Source of the DNA: Paenibacillus nasutitermitis
GTDB taxonomy: Bacteria > Bacillota > Bacilli > Paenibacillales > Paenibacillaceae
NCBI RefSeq assembly: GCF_014641075.1
Contig: NZ_BMHP01000003.1
Location: forward strand, 1,054,001-1,118,000
Direction of reading: 5' to 3'
DNA: 64,000 nt
Both the position numbers and the translations under genes were made by a program. Within the stretch, counting starts at the first letter, position 1, and each line of letters opens with the position of its first letter. Positions 53,660 to 63,720 of the stretch are shown here, piece by piece. The notes below the pieces were generated by a model. The model saw only the letters and a program-made list of their open reading frames with translations. It made no database searches and was not told where the DNA came from.

Positions 53660-53683
53660 CTATCCTGCCGTTAGCGGTGATGA
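53660..53683. repeat. Dispersed short repeat, copy 3
   Basis: CTATCCTGCCGTTAGCGGTGATG resembles the copies at 37383 and 43893. A weaker copy, ATTGTCCTGTTCGTTCAC, lies at 54191-54208. Confidence 0.5.
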
Positions 53684-53691
53684 TAACGACT

Positions 53692-54018
53692 TCACAAAGT
53701 ATTCGATTTCCACATTCGATATAGTCCAACAATTAAAAAGCTAAAAGCAATTATTTCTATAATTCTGGGAAGCAGGCTAAAGCCGGCTACTAATTCGCCA
53801 AGAGTCATACCGAATGGTGGGGGAGTATTGCTTTCAATCAATGAATCCATGTAGTTCCGAATAAACGGGGAATAAACATAAGGGGATATCTGATGGACAA
53901 TTAAGATGAGGAAGAAATAAAAACCTGCAATAAAAGAATATTTTCTACATTGTATCAGTCCAAATAGAAACAAAGCCAAGTAAATAACAGTAAGTGAAAT
54001 ACTCATCATATTTAACAA
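53692..54018 (-). CDS. Small three-helix membrane protein
   Basis: The 108-residue protein has three hydrophobic helices (ISLTVIYLALFLFGLI, FIAGFYFFLILIVHQI, IIEIIAFSFLIVGL) and no recognised domain. A TTG at 54018 has AGGAGG at a spacing of 8 and is the likely start; an in-frame GTG at 54027 overlaps this site. Confidence 0.6.
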   Translation of the reverse strand: MLNMMSISLTVIYLALFLFGLIQCRKYSFIAGFYFFLILIVHQISPYVYSPFIRNYMDSLIESNTPPPFGMTLGELVAGFSLLPRIIEIIAFSFLIVGLYRMWKSNTL

Positions 54019-54138
54019 AACGATCACCTCCTGAACCTATATATTACCATATTCTTCATTGTAGTTTTTAACTATCCTCTCTATGGAGAATCACTTTAGG
54101 TGGAGGTCCGATAAACGCTAGCTCCACTATCCCACATT

Positions 54139-54180
54139 AACAAAACGAAGGGCTACCACATGGCAGCCCTTCGTTTTGTT
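54139..54180. terminator. Bidirectional terminator between membrane gene and cwlJ region
   Basis: AACAAAACGAAGGGCT pairs perfectly with AGCCCTTCGTTTTGTT around TACCACATGGC-type loop sequence. The A and T runs are inside the stem. Confidence 0.88.
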
Positions 54181-54458
54181 ATTGAACTTTATTGTCCTGT
54201 TCGTTCACTCTCTAACCCGACAACAATTTTTTCTCCAATGCTCGTCGGCAATCATTCGGCTAATGCTCTTGTCATCCCACATTGGATGGCCTGTCATGTG
54301 GGTATAGCTTCCGAATAATGACCGTGACAATAACTTTATTCCACTAACCTGAAAGAAGCCACGATTTACGCGGCATTTAATGAAATAAGTTCTTGCCAAC
54401 CGACACATGGCTGTGACACGTCAGGTTAAGAGATCCTGAGCTCTTTTCGTTTATACAA

Positions 54459-54902
54459 TTAAAACGTATTATATACATTTTCACATTCTTCCGCGGTCGG
54501 TTCATAAAAACAGTGCTTCTTCCATCGTCCTACGAGCGGCTGGTTATACCATGTTGGCGGACATGGCCCGGGATTTTCGAATGATCCTGGACGGAAATAC
54601 CATAGGGAGAATTTGCCTGGCCAATTCCGCTCCCCATTCACAGCCCGCTGCGCCAGACGGCGTTCCCTCTCTCTTGCGTTTTGATAGTACATACCATGTT
54701 GCAATGCTTCGAACGCATGCGGCTGGTTGATCATTTGGGGAATTGTCCGGATTTCTTTAAAATCGGAACAATTCGCTCTTATTCGGTTAATGCCAACATT
54801 TCCAACAAGGAGCATGCCCATTTCACCTTCGGTCTCAGCTTCAGCTCGAAGTAACCGTGCCAACATATTAATATCCTGTTCCCTGGCTTTTACGACTGCC
54901 AT
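54459..54902 (-). CDS. cwlJ: Spore cortex-lytic cell wall hydrolase, CwlJ type
   Basis: The 147-residue protein has the Hydrolase_2 (SleB/CwlJ) domain: DINMLARLLRAEAETEGEMG with the catalytic Glu, NVGINRIRANC, QPHAFEALQ and CPPTWYNQPLVGRWKKHCFY. It has no signal peptide and the length of Bacillus CwlJ, which is made in the mother cell and placed on the spore coat. RBS GAGGTG. It supports a spore-forming host. In Bacillus gerQ is often beside cwlJ; it is not here. Confidence 0.88.
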   Translation of the reverse strand: MAVVKAREQDINMLARLLRAEAETEGEMGMLLVGNVGINRIRANCSDFKEIRTIPQMINQPHAFEALQHGMYYQNARERERRLAQRAVNGERNWPGKFSLWYFRPGSFENPGPCPPTWYNQPLVGRWKKHCFYEPTAEECENVYNTF

Positions 54903-55089
54903 TGGCTCACCTCTTTAGGTTTCTAGACCTATCATATTGTAGGCGAAGCGGAAGTGTTACTCTGGCCAAATAATTTCTAAAAAGTTCAGTCTGCCTATAC
55001 GCTCACCTATAACATCCTCTTCACATAGTTCGATGACTTCGTATATGGCATTTATCGCCCTTTCCAATTGGACAAAGCTTAATGATCAA

Positions 55090-56298
55090 TCATAATGGCG
55101 GCTGCACCAATAACAACTTCCCAAGCTGGATCACCGTTTGATCATACCAATCTGGATGCTGCCGAACATGCTCTCTGCTTCGTTCATTGCCGCATGCCTC
55201 AAACACGGCCGCTTTGTCTGTCTTCTCGGTATCGATTTCGAAGCGAACCGTATGTTTCCCATTTGGGAGCTCCGGCAAGAATACATACTGATTTCGATTA
55301 TGATCGTTGTGTGGTGTGAATCGATCGACAAGAAAGTGTTCTCCACCATCCACCGACACCTTCAATCTGCCAGAATCAGGCCCCCCGATATCGAATAACC
55401 CGATATGGGTTCCCTCGAACTGCACCGTGATAGCCTCTCCAGGATCGACTGCTCGCCATAGGCCAGGAAACAACCAATTGTACTCGCGCACTAAAGCAAA
55501 ACCATCAGGAGTCATGTAAGACCATCCTGCGGAAAAATGAGTAAGACTATCCAGTGGCAGCATGGTCGCATACTCCCAAGGATTAGCCGGGACCAAAGGA
55601 TTCTGAGGCAAGTGATGTTCCAACCTTCCGAGGTGATCTCGGAGCTTGCTAATTTCCACAAATGACCGGGTGATCGTATCCGTGTAAATCTGGTGTCCTT
55701 CGGGAATTGTCGGATGGATCGAATCATGCGTAAAAATAACGGCTTCGGGATTGGACTGGTCTGCCCTTGAGGTGAAAATAAGCTTTCCCTCGGACACCAA
55801 ATGACCGACCACTACGCCCAGATGAATCGAAGGAATACCGTAATAATCGGCCACTTCCTCTTGCATTAGAGCCCCTTTCTGGTATTCTCCAGACTGAAAT
55901 CCGACCACATCCCGCTCCTTCAGCGTATAAACGAACAGGATATCGGTAAACCGGCTCCGCTTGCGGATCTGACGGACAATTCCTTCGATCCGCGCCTGGG
56001 ATTCGGGAACTCCGCCATCGTTACCAACAAATTCAACAAACACCAGATCAGGCTGATGACGTAGCACATCTGTCTCCAAACGGGCGCAGCCCAAGTCCGA
56101 TCCTGTCCCGGAAATGCCTGCATTCACAGAGCGGATATCCGCATTGGGATATTGCCCCCGAAGCCAATCCGCCGTCATGACCCTGTATCCCTCAGAACGC
56201 GTATTACTGCCGCCAAAATAGACGATTGTTACTGTATCCCCATTTTCCAACTTATGAATTACATTAGGGAGCCCTCTTCGAGGGAATAATTCCTTCAT
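55090..56298 (-). CDS. SGNH/GDSL-type hydrolase with C-terminal beta domain
   Basis: The 402-residue protein has the GDSL block variant FGGSNTRSEGYRV (block I, Ser near residue 30), block III in VEFVGNDGG and the catalytic DSIHPT (DxxH). The last 160 residues look like a carbohydrate-binding beta sandwich (GLFDIGGPDSGRLKVSVDGG). No signal peptide is seen, so it is cytoplasmic. The ATG at 56298 has AGGTGA upstream. It follows the FAD gene by seven bases and acts probably as a deacetylase or esterase on imported glycans. Confidence 0.88.
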   Translation of the reverse strand: MKELFPRRGLPNVIHKLENGDTVTIVYFGGSNTRSEGYRVMTADWLRGQYPNADIRSVNAGISGTGSDLGCARLETDVLRHQPDLVFVEFVGNDGGVPESQARIEGIVRQIRKRSRFTDILFVYTLKERDVVGFQSGEYQKGALMQEEVADYYGIPSIHLGVVVGHLVSEGKLIFTSRADQSNPEAVIFTHDSIHPTIPEGHQIYTDTITRSFVEISKLRDHLGRLEHHLPQNPLVPANPWEYATMLPLDSLTHFSAGWSYMTPDGFALVREYNWLFPGLWRAVDPGEAITVQFEGTHIGLFDIGGPDSGRLKVSVDGGEHFLVDRFTPHNDHNRNQYVFLPELPNGKHTVRFEIDTEKTDKAAVFEACGNERSREHVRQHPDWYDQTVIQLGKLLLVQPPL

Positions 56299-56305
56299 CG
56301 CGACT

Positions 56306-58531
56306 TCACCTGACCTCACTTATCGTTTTAGGAGCAAACCATTTTACGGCAAACACTTCATAATAAGGAGAACCATAAGTTGCGCAGAAATTAATCCGGG
56401 TTCGGGTTACACGTTTCGCATCCACCTTATGTTTATTCAACGTAAGATAATTCCCGCGGATTTTAATTTCACTCTCGGTTCCGTCTTCTAAGGTCAAGGT
56501 CATATCATAATCTTGGATAAGCGGCTCGATAGGATCGTCGAAATGCTCCAAATTCAGCTGTGAATTGAAAACAAGATGGATTTCGTCTACATTTTTGGGG
56601 CTTGCAAAACAGAATTCCAACCATTCCTGTCCTTCCGTGCGTTCAGAAATCCAGCCGTTCGGCAGACCATAAGGTCTGGAGAAGCCGTTGACGACATTCT
56701 CGGGATTATACATATTCTGGGATGGCAGCAGATCCTTGAAGCAAATGCACTTATTGAATTTCTTCAGCCTGGACGGCTCTTCCGGCCTATATTGGAAGCT
56801 GACCGCTCCTGTCATTTTCTCTTCATTGCCATATACGGCAAGGCTCGCCGTACCTTCCAATACAATGTAGATTTTGTCGTCAGCCGGTTTCTTGCAGCTG
56901 AGGTCCAGCGTAATCCAGTCGTCATGACCGGCTGCAATAACCACGCGGTAGTCTTTCAACCCACTTGCGGGAATGTAGTTTTCCTTCCGTTCCCCGCCAA
57001 ACACCTTCACATGCAGAGTTTCCGAATGCCCGGACCTATTTTTAACTTTGATCCGTACGCTTTCAGCCACGGATGTCTGAATCGGCAAGACCAAACATAT
57101 CCCTTTCTCCAAGGAAATCTCTTCGGTTGGATGAAGATTGTCATAGCTGCGCTGAGACGAAGCGCGAATAGTTAATCCGTCGGCGAAGTAAGGATCCAAT
57201 TCCTCTTGAAGCCCTACAATCGTTTGCCCGTCTCGAAGCAGCAGCGCCTGCAGCTCCCCCATATGAGCTTCGACTATGGCCGCGGGGTCTACCTCATATT
57301 TCAAGCATAACGAAGCAGCCGTTCCAACCGCCTGCCCCATACAACCGCAGGTTGCCATGACCCTTGTAGATCCGAAAGCCACATGGGTAGCACTTATATT
57401 GCGGCCAGCGAACATGAGATTAGGAATATTTCGCGAATATAAACTGCGGAAAGGGATATTGTACAATCCAGGCACGAAATTCCATGCTGTAGCCGGCCCC
57501 TCATCGTAGATGCCCTTATTAGCATGTAAATCCATATACCATCCTCCGACGGATACAGCATCTTCGAAATGCGGCTTTGCTGTAAGATCGTTCTGAGACA
57601 ACATGTGTTCCCCTATAAACCGCCTCGATTCCCGCTTTCCCGGAATCGGGCATACATAATCCAAGATGAGATTGTCAACATCATCAAATTCCCCGCTATT
57701 TTTGATATAATCCCAAATCCCGTACACCAATTTCCGCAGTTCCAATGCGATGTCTTCATTATTCTTGATAATATCCATATGTCCACCGTATTCCAGCCAC
57801 CACAATCCGCCAAGCCCGTTGATTTTCCTTGGAAAAGCCCGATGGTTTAAGCCTTTTCTGATACTATCGAAAAAGGCCAACTTCGTAATATCATACGCAA
57901 AGCCAGGCCTTTTGTAGGGAACGGAATATTCTACGTCACGGGCTTGAAACAGGATCGTATCGCCCATCGTGTAATGGTCCGCTACTTCAGGAGCCAATTC
58001 CTCCTTGTATTCATGCTTCGCTTCTCTCCCCCATCGGAAGAGAGCACCTGCTTGATATCCGACAACTCCATCTCCGGAGCAATCGATGTAGGTTCGGCTT
58101 TCAAAACGAAATTTTCTTTCGGAAGCCAATTGAAGGCCCTCCACCCATTTAATTCTGCCGTTCTCCATGCCCGTTTCATGCACGCATGTATTCAGAAATA
58201 GAGAAATGTTAGGCTCATCATAAACCATGTCCAACATGACCGTATCCGAAAGCGAAAGCATAAGCTTCTTGTTGTATAACGGATTATAATGAAAAATCTT
58301 CAGCTTGAGTTCTTCCACCAACCCGCCCTCGCGTGCATAATAGGATGGACTGTTTCCGAGATATGCCGACCCGTTGATATGAACCCTTACCTCGCTGCTC
58401 GCATTTCCTCCAAGAACCGGTCGATCATTAATAAGTGAAACCTGCAGCCCTTGGCGTGCGGCAGCAATGGCAGCGCATATCCCAGCAATACCTCCGCCTA
58501 CGACGGTTACATCTGCTTTAATAAGCTCCAT
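56306..58531 (-). CDS. FAD-dependent oxidoreductase (PF12831 type)
   Basis: The 741-residue protein has an N-terminal FAD-binding Rossmann motif VVGGGIAGICAAIAAARQG and continues with RPVLGGNASSEVRVHI, the marker of the FAD_oxidored family, and a second conserved FAGRNISATHVAFGSTRV. The last 270 residues are a beta-rich domain (VRIKVKNRSGH, NPENVVNGFSRPYG) of the discoidin/F5-8C-like type. The ATG at 58531 has GGAGG upstream; the earlier starts lack one. It is cytoplasmic. It is in one operon with the SGNH hydrolase. Substrate is unknown. Confidence 0.88.
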   Translation of the reverse strand: MELIKADVTVVGGGIAGICAAIAAARQGLQVSLINDRPVLGGNASSEVRVHINGSAYLGNSPSYYAREGGLVEELKLKIFHYNPLYNKKLMLSLSDTVMLDMVYDEPNISLFLNTCVHETGMENGRIKWVEGLQLASERKFRFESRTYIDCSGDGVVGYQAGALFRWGREAKHEYKEELAPEVADHYTMGDTILFQARDVEYSVPYKRPGFAYDITKLAFFDSIRKGLNHRAFPRKINGLGGLWWLEYGGHMDIIKNNEDIALELRKLVYGIWDYIKNSGEFDDVDNLILDYVCPIPGKRESRRFIGEHMLSQNDLTAKPHFEDAVSVGGWYMDLHANKGIYDEGPATAWNFVPGLYNIPFRSLYSRNIPNLMFAGRNISATHVAFGSTRVMATCGCMGQAVGTAASLCLKYEVDPAAIVEAHMGELQALLLRDGQTIVGLQEELDPYFADGLTIRASSQRSYDNLHPTEEISLEKGICLVLPIQTSVAESVRIKVKNRSGHSETLHVKVFGGERKENYIPASGLKDYRVVIAAGHDDWITLDLSCKKPADDKIYIVLEGTASLAVYGNEEKMTGAVSFQYRPEEPSRLKKFNKCICFKDLLPSQNMYNPENVVNGFSRPYGLPNGWISERTEGQEWLEFCFASPKNVDEIHLVFNSQLNLEHFDDPIEPLIQDYDMTLTLEDGTESEIKIRGNYLTLNKHKVDAKRVTRTRINFCATYGSPYYEVFAVKWFAPKTISEVR

Positions 58532-58629
58532 TTTGATACCTCCATGATTAAATGCTTCTATCATGGTAATCCTTTTGACCCCTTTTTTTTTACATGATTT
58601 CGCGAAAAATTCATACATTTTTTTCAACC

Positions 58630-60249
58630 TTATCTGGATTCATACCGTTTCATTTTTATCCGATATTGCTTAGGAGTATCACCCGCATATTCTTTAAATA
58701 ATTTGCAAAAATAACCTTCATTGACGATTCCCACTTCCTCGCACAATTCCAATAAAGAATAATCCTGAACATTTAACAGCTCGAGAGCTAATTGAATTTT
58801 TTTACGGTTGATGTAGCTGATCACGCCTTCGTTCATTGTTTTTTTGAATAAGCTGCTAAAATACGATGGAGCTAAATTCACTTCCTCGGCAATAGCCTCC
58901 AACGTTAATCGCTGTTTCAGATTTTTCTCTATAAAATGCATAGCGCTCATGATTTCTGCACGATGTAATAGTTGGCCGGTGTGTACGTATTCGAATGTGA
59001 AGTCGCCAATATAGGCAAGCTGCTCCTGAAATGCCAAAAATTCCAAGGGGAATTCTTCTGCTTCCGCAACCAGCTTGTTCCCCGATTTAAACTTCACGGT
59101 AATGTCTCTGTACAAGTCTCTAAGCATCGGCGCCATGATGGACTTATGGATTTTATGGTCCGTAACAAATTGGTTCAGATCAGCGAATGCATTCTCCAGC
59201 TCTTCCTTGGAAACCTTCCTTTTCACCCCTATAAGAAAATCAGCCAGCTTCTGCTGAAAGTCTGCTTTTTTGTCATTATGGTATTGGAACCGATGCATGG
59301 GTGTTTTTACGACTTTCTCTGAATGATAATAGAAATCCTCACTCACATTTTCAGCTTCCGTGTACGCTTGTTTGATCGATTCCCAGCCTCGGTGCGGACC
59401 TCCAAAAGCGACGGATACCCTTTGATTCAAATATTGATGCAAATGAGAGACGATCTGCCCTCCCAATGATTGGCAAGCATATTCCGTTTCCATATCACTG
59501 CGGTTATTTTCCCAGGAAAGAAAACCAATGAAGCGATTATCGGACAGATCCGCAGCTATGCCACTGCCACCATTCATCACCGTTTCTTCGATTATATTCG
59601 TAATCGCATATTTCAAAATGTTTTGATCAGCCGCTGAGTATTCGTTCCGAAAACTTTCATATGTATCCATTTCAACAATGAAGCAGCAATAGTTGGCCTG
59701 AAAGAAATGGAACTGCATGCGATTGGCAAAATCCGATGCCCGATGAGAAGGAATTTCGCCTCGGATAAGCTCGTTAAAAAATTGCTTGCGGACTCTATAT
59801 TTATTTTCAAGCACGGATACGTTTAACGATTGAAATGCCGCTTCTTTTTTCTTAACCTCATTTAAAATCCCGGCTGCCTTATCTAAAGCCCGATCCAAAT
59901 CCGCTTCCTTGAGCGGAACCTTAACAATGTACTCCAATACGTTGGCTTGAATAGCTCTCTGGGCGTATTCAAAGGATGAATACGCGGTCAAAAGAATGTA
60001 TTGGCTATGGGGAAGCTCCGGCTTTAGCTGCTCAATCATGGAGATTCCATCCATTCGCGGCATAACGATATCAGATATGACGATATCCGGCTTAAGCTTT
60101 AAAATCTCCTCGATCCCATTCAGCCCATTATTCGCTTTTCCCACTAGAACAAATCGCTTATCCCTATGGGAGAGCTCGTTAAAAAACAATTCCAATCTTT
60201 GAATGATTAGATCTTCATCGTCAACAATGAAGCAGGTATAGTCTCTCAC
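58630..60249 (-). CDS. Response regulator, YesN type (second system)
   Basis: The 539-residue protein has a receiver domain with VDDEDL and the phosphoacceptor Asp60 in SDIVMPR, a long linker and a C-terminal AraC HTH pair (VNLAPSYFSSLFKKTMNE, EEVGIVNEGYFCKLFKEYAG). The start is a GTG with AAAGGAG at 10 bases. It is three bases behind the kinase stop, so it is one unit with it. It probably controls the FAD/SGNH genes and the third importer. Confidence 0.93.
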   Translation of the reverse strand: MRDYTCFIVDDEDLIIQRLELFFNELSHRDKRFVLVGKANNGLNGIEEILKLKPDIVISDIVMPRMDGISMIEQLKPELPHSQYILLTAYSSFEYAQRAIQANVLEYIVKVPLKEADLDRALDKAAGILNEVKKKEAAFQSLNVSVLENKYRVRKQFFNELIRGEIPSHRASDFANRMQFHFFQANYCCFIVEMDTYESFRNEYSAADQNILKYAITNIIEETVMNGGSGIAADLSDNRFIGFLSWENNRSDMETEYACQSLGGQIVSHLHQYLNQRVSVAFGGPHRGWESIKQAYTEAENVSEDFYYHSEKVVKTPMHRFQYHNDKKADFQQKLADFLIGVKRKVSKEELENAFADLNQFVTDHKIHKSIMAPMLRDLYRDITVKFKSGNKLVAEAEEFPLEFLAFQEQLAYIGDFTFEYVHTGQLLHRAEIMSAMHFIEKNLKQRLTLEAIAEEVNLAPSYFSSLFKKTMNEGVISYINRKKIQLALELLNVQDYSLLELCEEVGIVNEGYFCKLFKEYAGDTPKQYRIKMKRYESR

Positions 60250-60251
60250 CG

Positions 60252-61991
60252 TTATGCATCTCCTTTTAGCAAGTCTGCCGGGAATAAAGCGCGTACACGG
60301 GTTATTTCCTTAGGTATGCTAATAATTTGAAGCCCGAATTGTTCTCCGTAGTGAAGCCTTATTCGGCCATGAATATTATTTAACCCGATTCTTTTTCTCT
60401 TTACTTCCACGTCACTTGGTGCAGAAATTAAAATATGCTTTATTTTATCGGCTGGGATTCCCTCGCCTAGATCAATGACTTCTATGATGACGATTCCGCC
60501 CTCCGTGTAAGCATGAATCGTGATCGGGCCTTCGATCCCCCCTCCGTTATAGCCATGAAAGATGCTATTCTCCACAAGGGGCTGAAGCAGCATTCGAAAA
60601 ACCGGAAAATCCATTAACCCCGCTTCGATATTTTCGATCAATTGGAAGTTTCTGTTGTACCGGATGTTCTGGATCTCGATATAGTCCGCTACGTTTCGTA
60701 GTTCCTGACGCAAGGAAACTTTCTCTGAAGCGTCATCTATCCCGTATTCCAATAATGAAATGAGCGACCCGATCACCACATCTACTTTCTCTATTTGTCC
60801 GAGACGTATAACATTGCTGATGGAACCAAGCGTGTTATACAAAAAATGAGGGTTGATTTGCGACTGCAGCACTTGAATCTCCAGCTTTCGCTCAAGCTCA
60901 TTATGAAGCTCCGCTCGCCGAATCAGTTCCACAATTTGCTGCAGCATACGGTCGAAAGCGCGGGAGAGATCTCCGAACTCATCGTTTCGGTTAATCGTTA
61001 TTGTCGTTGTGAGGATACCTTGTTCCACCCGTTTCATTTTAGTTTTGAGCAAATAGAGCGGATTTCTTATATACTTGGCAATTAAAAAGGAAATGAACAA
61101 ACTTAAGAGAAGACCTGCGGCTAGAAGCTCGATATAATAGGTTTCCAGCCTGGACAGCGCCGCTTTCAAGCGTGATTCATCGTTAATTGAGATGATGGTC
61201 CAATTGAATTTCTCCGTCGGTTTTTTCAGAAGGGAGACCGGCAAACCATCCTTGGTGTGCAGTTGAAGGCTTGTTTCTGCCGTATCCAGAATATGTTCCG
61301 CTGACGTTTCCCCGATTGAAAACGTATGATCCTGAATATTCAGCGGTCCTCTATTCTCCGAAAATCCGGCAATGATCTTACCCGATGCGGTGATCAGAGC
61401 CAAATTCATTTGTTCTTGTTTATTAATCTTGAACAAGGTTTCTTCAATGGCATTCAGATCCAAATCTACCGCAATGGCCATCGGAAACGGAGCCCCGTTC
61501 AGATATCGAACCATCGTAACTGTCCAGCCGGAATACTTGGATTTATAAGGATCGCTGACGAAGGTCGTCCTTCTGTTCTTGTCGGCCGCATCAAATAAAG
61601 GCTCTCTTTCCGGTAAAGATTCATCGAATATGCGGGTAGGCGTGCTTCCGCCTATAATGGATAAATCGCTTTTGATCAAATAAATATTACTGACGTAATT
61701 ACTGTTGAGTTCATATAGCTCTCTTAATTGCTTTTTGATTACTTCCGTATTGTCAAGGTTGGCTTTCACCGATGTTTCGACCGAGAACAGGATCGTCTGG
61801 AAGGAGGAAAAATTAACGGTGAAATACTGATCGACCTTGTCAAGTATTTGGTTGGTGTAGTAGATGTCATTGGTTCTTATTTCCTTTTGGACATAACGAT
61901 AGGACAATTGGCTTATCAAGATTATGCAGCCTAATACAAACGCAAACACGATAAAAAATAATTTTAAAGGCAAGCTGATTCTTCTTCGCAT
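60252..61991 (-). CDS. Sensor histidine kinase, YesM type (second system)
   Basis: The 579-residue membrane kinase has helices at about residues 10-30 and 285-306 and an extracellular Cache-like sensor between them. A HAMP domain follows, then the phosphoacceptor in NPHFLYNT (about residue 382) and the ATPase motifs NSIFHGYNG and DLGEGIPADK. The ATG has AAAGGAAGATGA upstream. It forms a two-gene unit with the response regulator. Confidence 0.93.
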   Translation of the reverse strand: MRRRISLPLKLFFIVFAFVLGCIILISQLSYRYVQKEIRTNDIYYTNQILDKVDQYFTVNFSSFQTILFSVETSVKANLDNTEVIKKQLRELYELNSNYVSNIYLIKSDLSIIGGSTPTRIFDESLPEREPLFDAADKNRRTTFVSDPYKSKYSGWTVTMVRYLNGAPFPMAIAVDLDLNAIEETLFKINKQEQMNLALITASGKIIAGFSENRGPLNIQDHTFSIGETSAEHILDTAETSLQLHTKDGLPVSLLKKPTEKFNWTIISINDESRLKAALSRLETYYIELLAAGLLLSLFISFLIAKYIRNPLYLLKTKMKRVEQGILTTTITINRNDEFGDLSRAFDRMLQQIVELIRRAELHNELERKLEIQVLQSQINPHFLYNTLGSISNVIRLGQIEKVDVVIGSLISLLEYGIDDASEKVSLRQELRNVADYIEIQNIRYNRNFQLIENIEAGLMDFPVFRMLLQPLVENSIFHGYNGGGIEGPITIHAYTEGGIVIIEVIDLGEGIPADKIKHILISAPSDVEVKRKRIGLNNIHGRIRLHYGEQFGLQIISIPKEITRVRALFPADLLKGDA

Positions 61992-62030
61992 TGCTCATCT
62001 TCCTTTTAAGTCCGTATTAAAATGACAATA

Positions 62031-62060
62031 AAGAGAGGGGCTGCGAATAGCCACTCTCTT
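62031..62060 (-). terminator. Terminator behind the third sugar-binding lipoprotein gene
   Basis: On the minus strand AAGAGAGTGGCT and AGCCCCTCTCTT pair with one mismatch, followed by TATTGTCATTTT. It can separate the importer genes from the two-component genes. Confidence 0.7.
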
Positions 62061-62067
62061 CGTTCAT

Positions 62068-63654
62068 TTACTTGATTAAGCCTGCTTCTTTAAATTGCTT
62101 GATTGCTGTTTCCTTATATTTCTGCATATCAAACTTGGTATCCAACGTTTGGAGGAAATTGTCCCAATTGGATAGCGGGTCTTTGCCTGTCATAAATTTG
62201 ACTAAGCTTTCATTAATGAAACGCGAACGGTCAGTGGCCAAGGTATCGCTAGGGTCTGCGGTCAATAAGTTTCCAGGCAGCGTTGGCCCCACATATTTCT
62301 GATTGTTCACGAAAGCTTCTGCCGTCTTAGGATTCTGGAAGCTGAAGTACTCGGCATCGTCACCACGGCGCGGCATTCTGTAATGATCGACCCATAGGTA
62401 CTTTTCTTTCATTTCCTTCGATAATTCGGAGGTTTTATTTTTGATCTTGCCGTCCACCACATCCCAATGAATTCCTTTGATTCCGTATGCAAAGTTCGGA
62501 TAGGCTTCTTCGTCCGTAAAGAGGTAATTCAGCATGGACAAGATCCGAATAATTTTGTCCTTATCCGCCTTCTTGGAGATGGCCCATGAATTGCCTTGGA
62601 ACGACTTTCTCTCTACGATTTGATCGCCGTAAGGACCTTTCATTGGAGGAATCACGATCCATTCCGGCACCTCTCCGCTGATTTCCTTCATTTTCTGCTG
62701 ATAATCCGGCTCCAGCCTGCGCGCATCCCTGATCATGAAGCCGACTTTCCCCTTAAATAGCTTTTGGTCCAACAAATCAGGCGAGGTCATCGTCACCCAA
62801 TCGGGGTCTACCACCTTGGCTGCCATCATTTTATTGATGTAAGCAAGCGCTTCTTTCATTTTGGGATCGATAAATAGGAATACCGGTTCATTATCTTTCA
62901 CTTCAATGGCCGAGGGAGGATTGACGCCAAACATCCACATCAAGCTATCGAAGCCGTAGGTTTGCAAATTGCCCTCTTTATTCATGCCGCCGATGAATCC
63001 GTACGTATCGTTTTTGCCGTTTCCGTCCGGGTCTTTCTCTGTGAAGGCTTTCATAACTTCAAACAGCTCGTCAGGTGTCGTTGGCACTTCCATTTTCAGC
63101 TTTTTCAACCAATCGTTGCGGATGAAGAAGCTTCGGCTGATACCGTTTACATTATCATAACCTGGAACGCCAATGGTTTTCCCTTGATAGGACATCGCCT
63201 CCCAGGAGTCGCTGCTAAAACGTTTCTGCAATTCAGGAAATTGATCCAGATACGGTGTCAAATCCGCAAGAACGCCTTGGTCATAATATTGCGCGAGATC
63301 GGACCGACTCTTCAAGAAGATCAAATCCGGGATATCCCCGCCTGCAATAAGCGTATTTAGTTTGGTAGTTGATTGCCCAGCCTGAGGAATCATCATATCC
63401 AAGTCGATGTTCATTGCCTTCTCCAGCATTTGCCGTTGAATGTCTTCATCGCGTGGAGGAATCGGAGCGGCAGCGTTGAAAGTGCCTTGGTTAAACATCG
63501 TGATTTTCATTTTTTTCGCAAACGCGTTATCCGTGGACGGTGAGCTGTTCGAAGCTGCCGGCTTAACCTCTTCTTGCTCCCCACATCCCGACAATAGCGT
63601 TCCCAGCCCTACAATAGCAGCCAGAATAGCAAATGAAATCTTTGTTCTTTGCAT
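62068..63654 (-). CDS. Extracellular solute-binding lipoprotein of third sugar ABC transporter
   Basis: The 528-residue protein has a lipoprotein signal with lipobox LLSGCG and a type 1 binding fold of the LplA class (MTMFNQGTFN, the calcium-loop DPDGNGKNDT, LPGNLLTADPSDTL). It follows the permease gene by 66 bases and ends at a terminator. It delivers an unknown carbohydrate to the permeases, only one of which is inside the window. Confidence 0.93.
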   Translation of the reverse strand: MQRTKISFAILAAIVGLGTLLSGCGEQEEVKPAASNSSPSTDNAFAKKMKITMFNQGTFNAAAPIPPRDEDIQRQMLEKAMNIDLDMMIPQAGQSTTKLNTLIAGGDIPDLIFLKSRSDLAQYYDQGVLADLTPYLDQFPELQKRFSSDSWEAMSYQGKTIGVPGYDNVNGISRSFFIRNDWLKKLKMEVPTTPDELFEVMKAFTEKDPDGNGKNDTYGFIGGMNKEGNLQTYGFDSLMWMFGVNPPSAIEVKDNEPVFLFIDPKMKEALAYINKMMAAKVVDPDWVTMTSPDLLDQKLFKGKVGFMIRDARRLEPDYQQKMKEISGEVPEWIVIPPMKGPYGDQIVERKSFQGNSWAISKKADKDKIIRILSMLNYLFTDEEAYPNFAYGIKGIHWDVVDGKIKNKTSELSKEMKEKYLWVDHYRMPRRGDDAEYFSFQNPKTAEAFVNNQKYVGPTLPGNLLTADPSDTLATDRSRFINESLVKFMTGKDPLSNWDNFLQTLDTKFDMQKYKETAIKQFKEAGLIK

Positions 63655-63720
63655 ATTGACCTCTCCTTTGCTTGTATATTATCACGGTTTCCCCGTAACA
63701 ACCTAGATAAGAATGGCTTT

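Noticed and set aside
54205..54408. 67-codon open frame on the minus strand downstream of cwlJ
   Set aside because: No ribosome binding site and no recognised motif. It could be a remnant, but I cannot support it as a gene.
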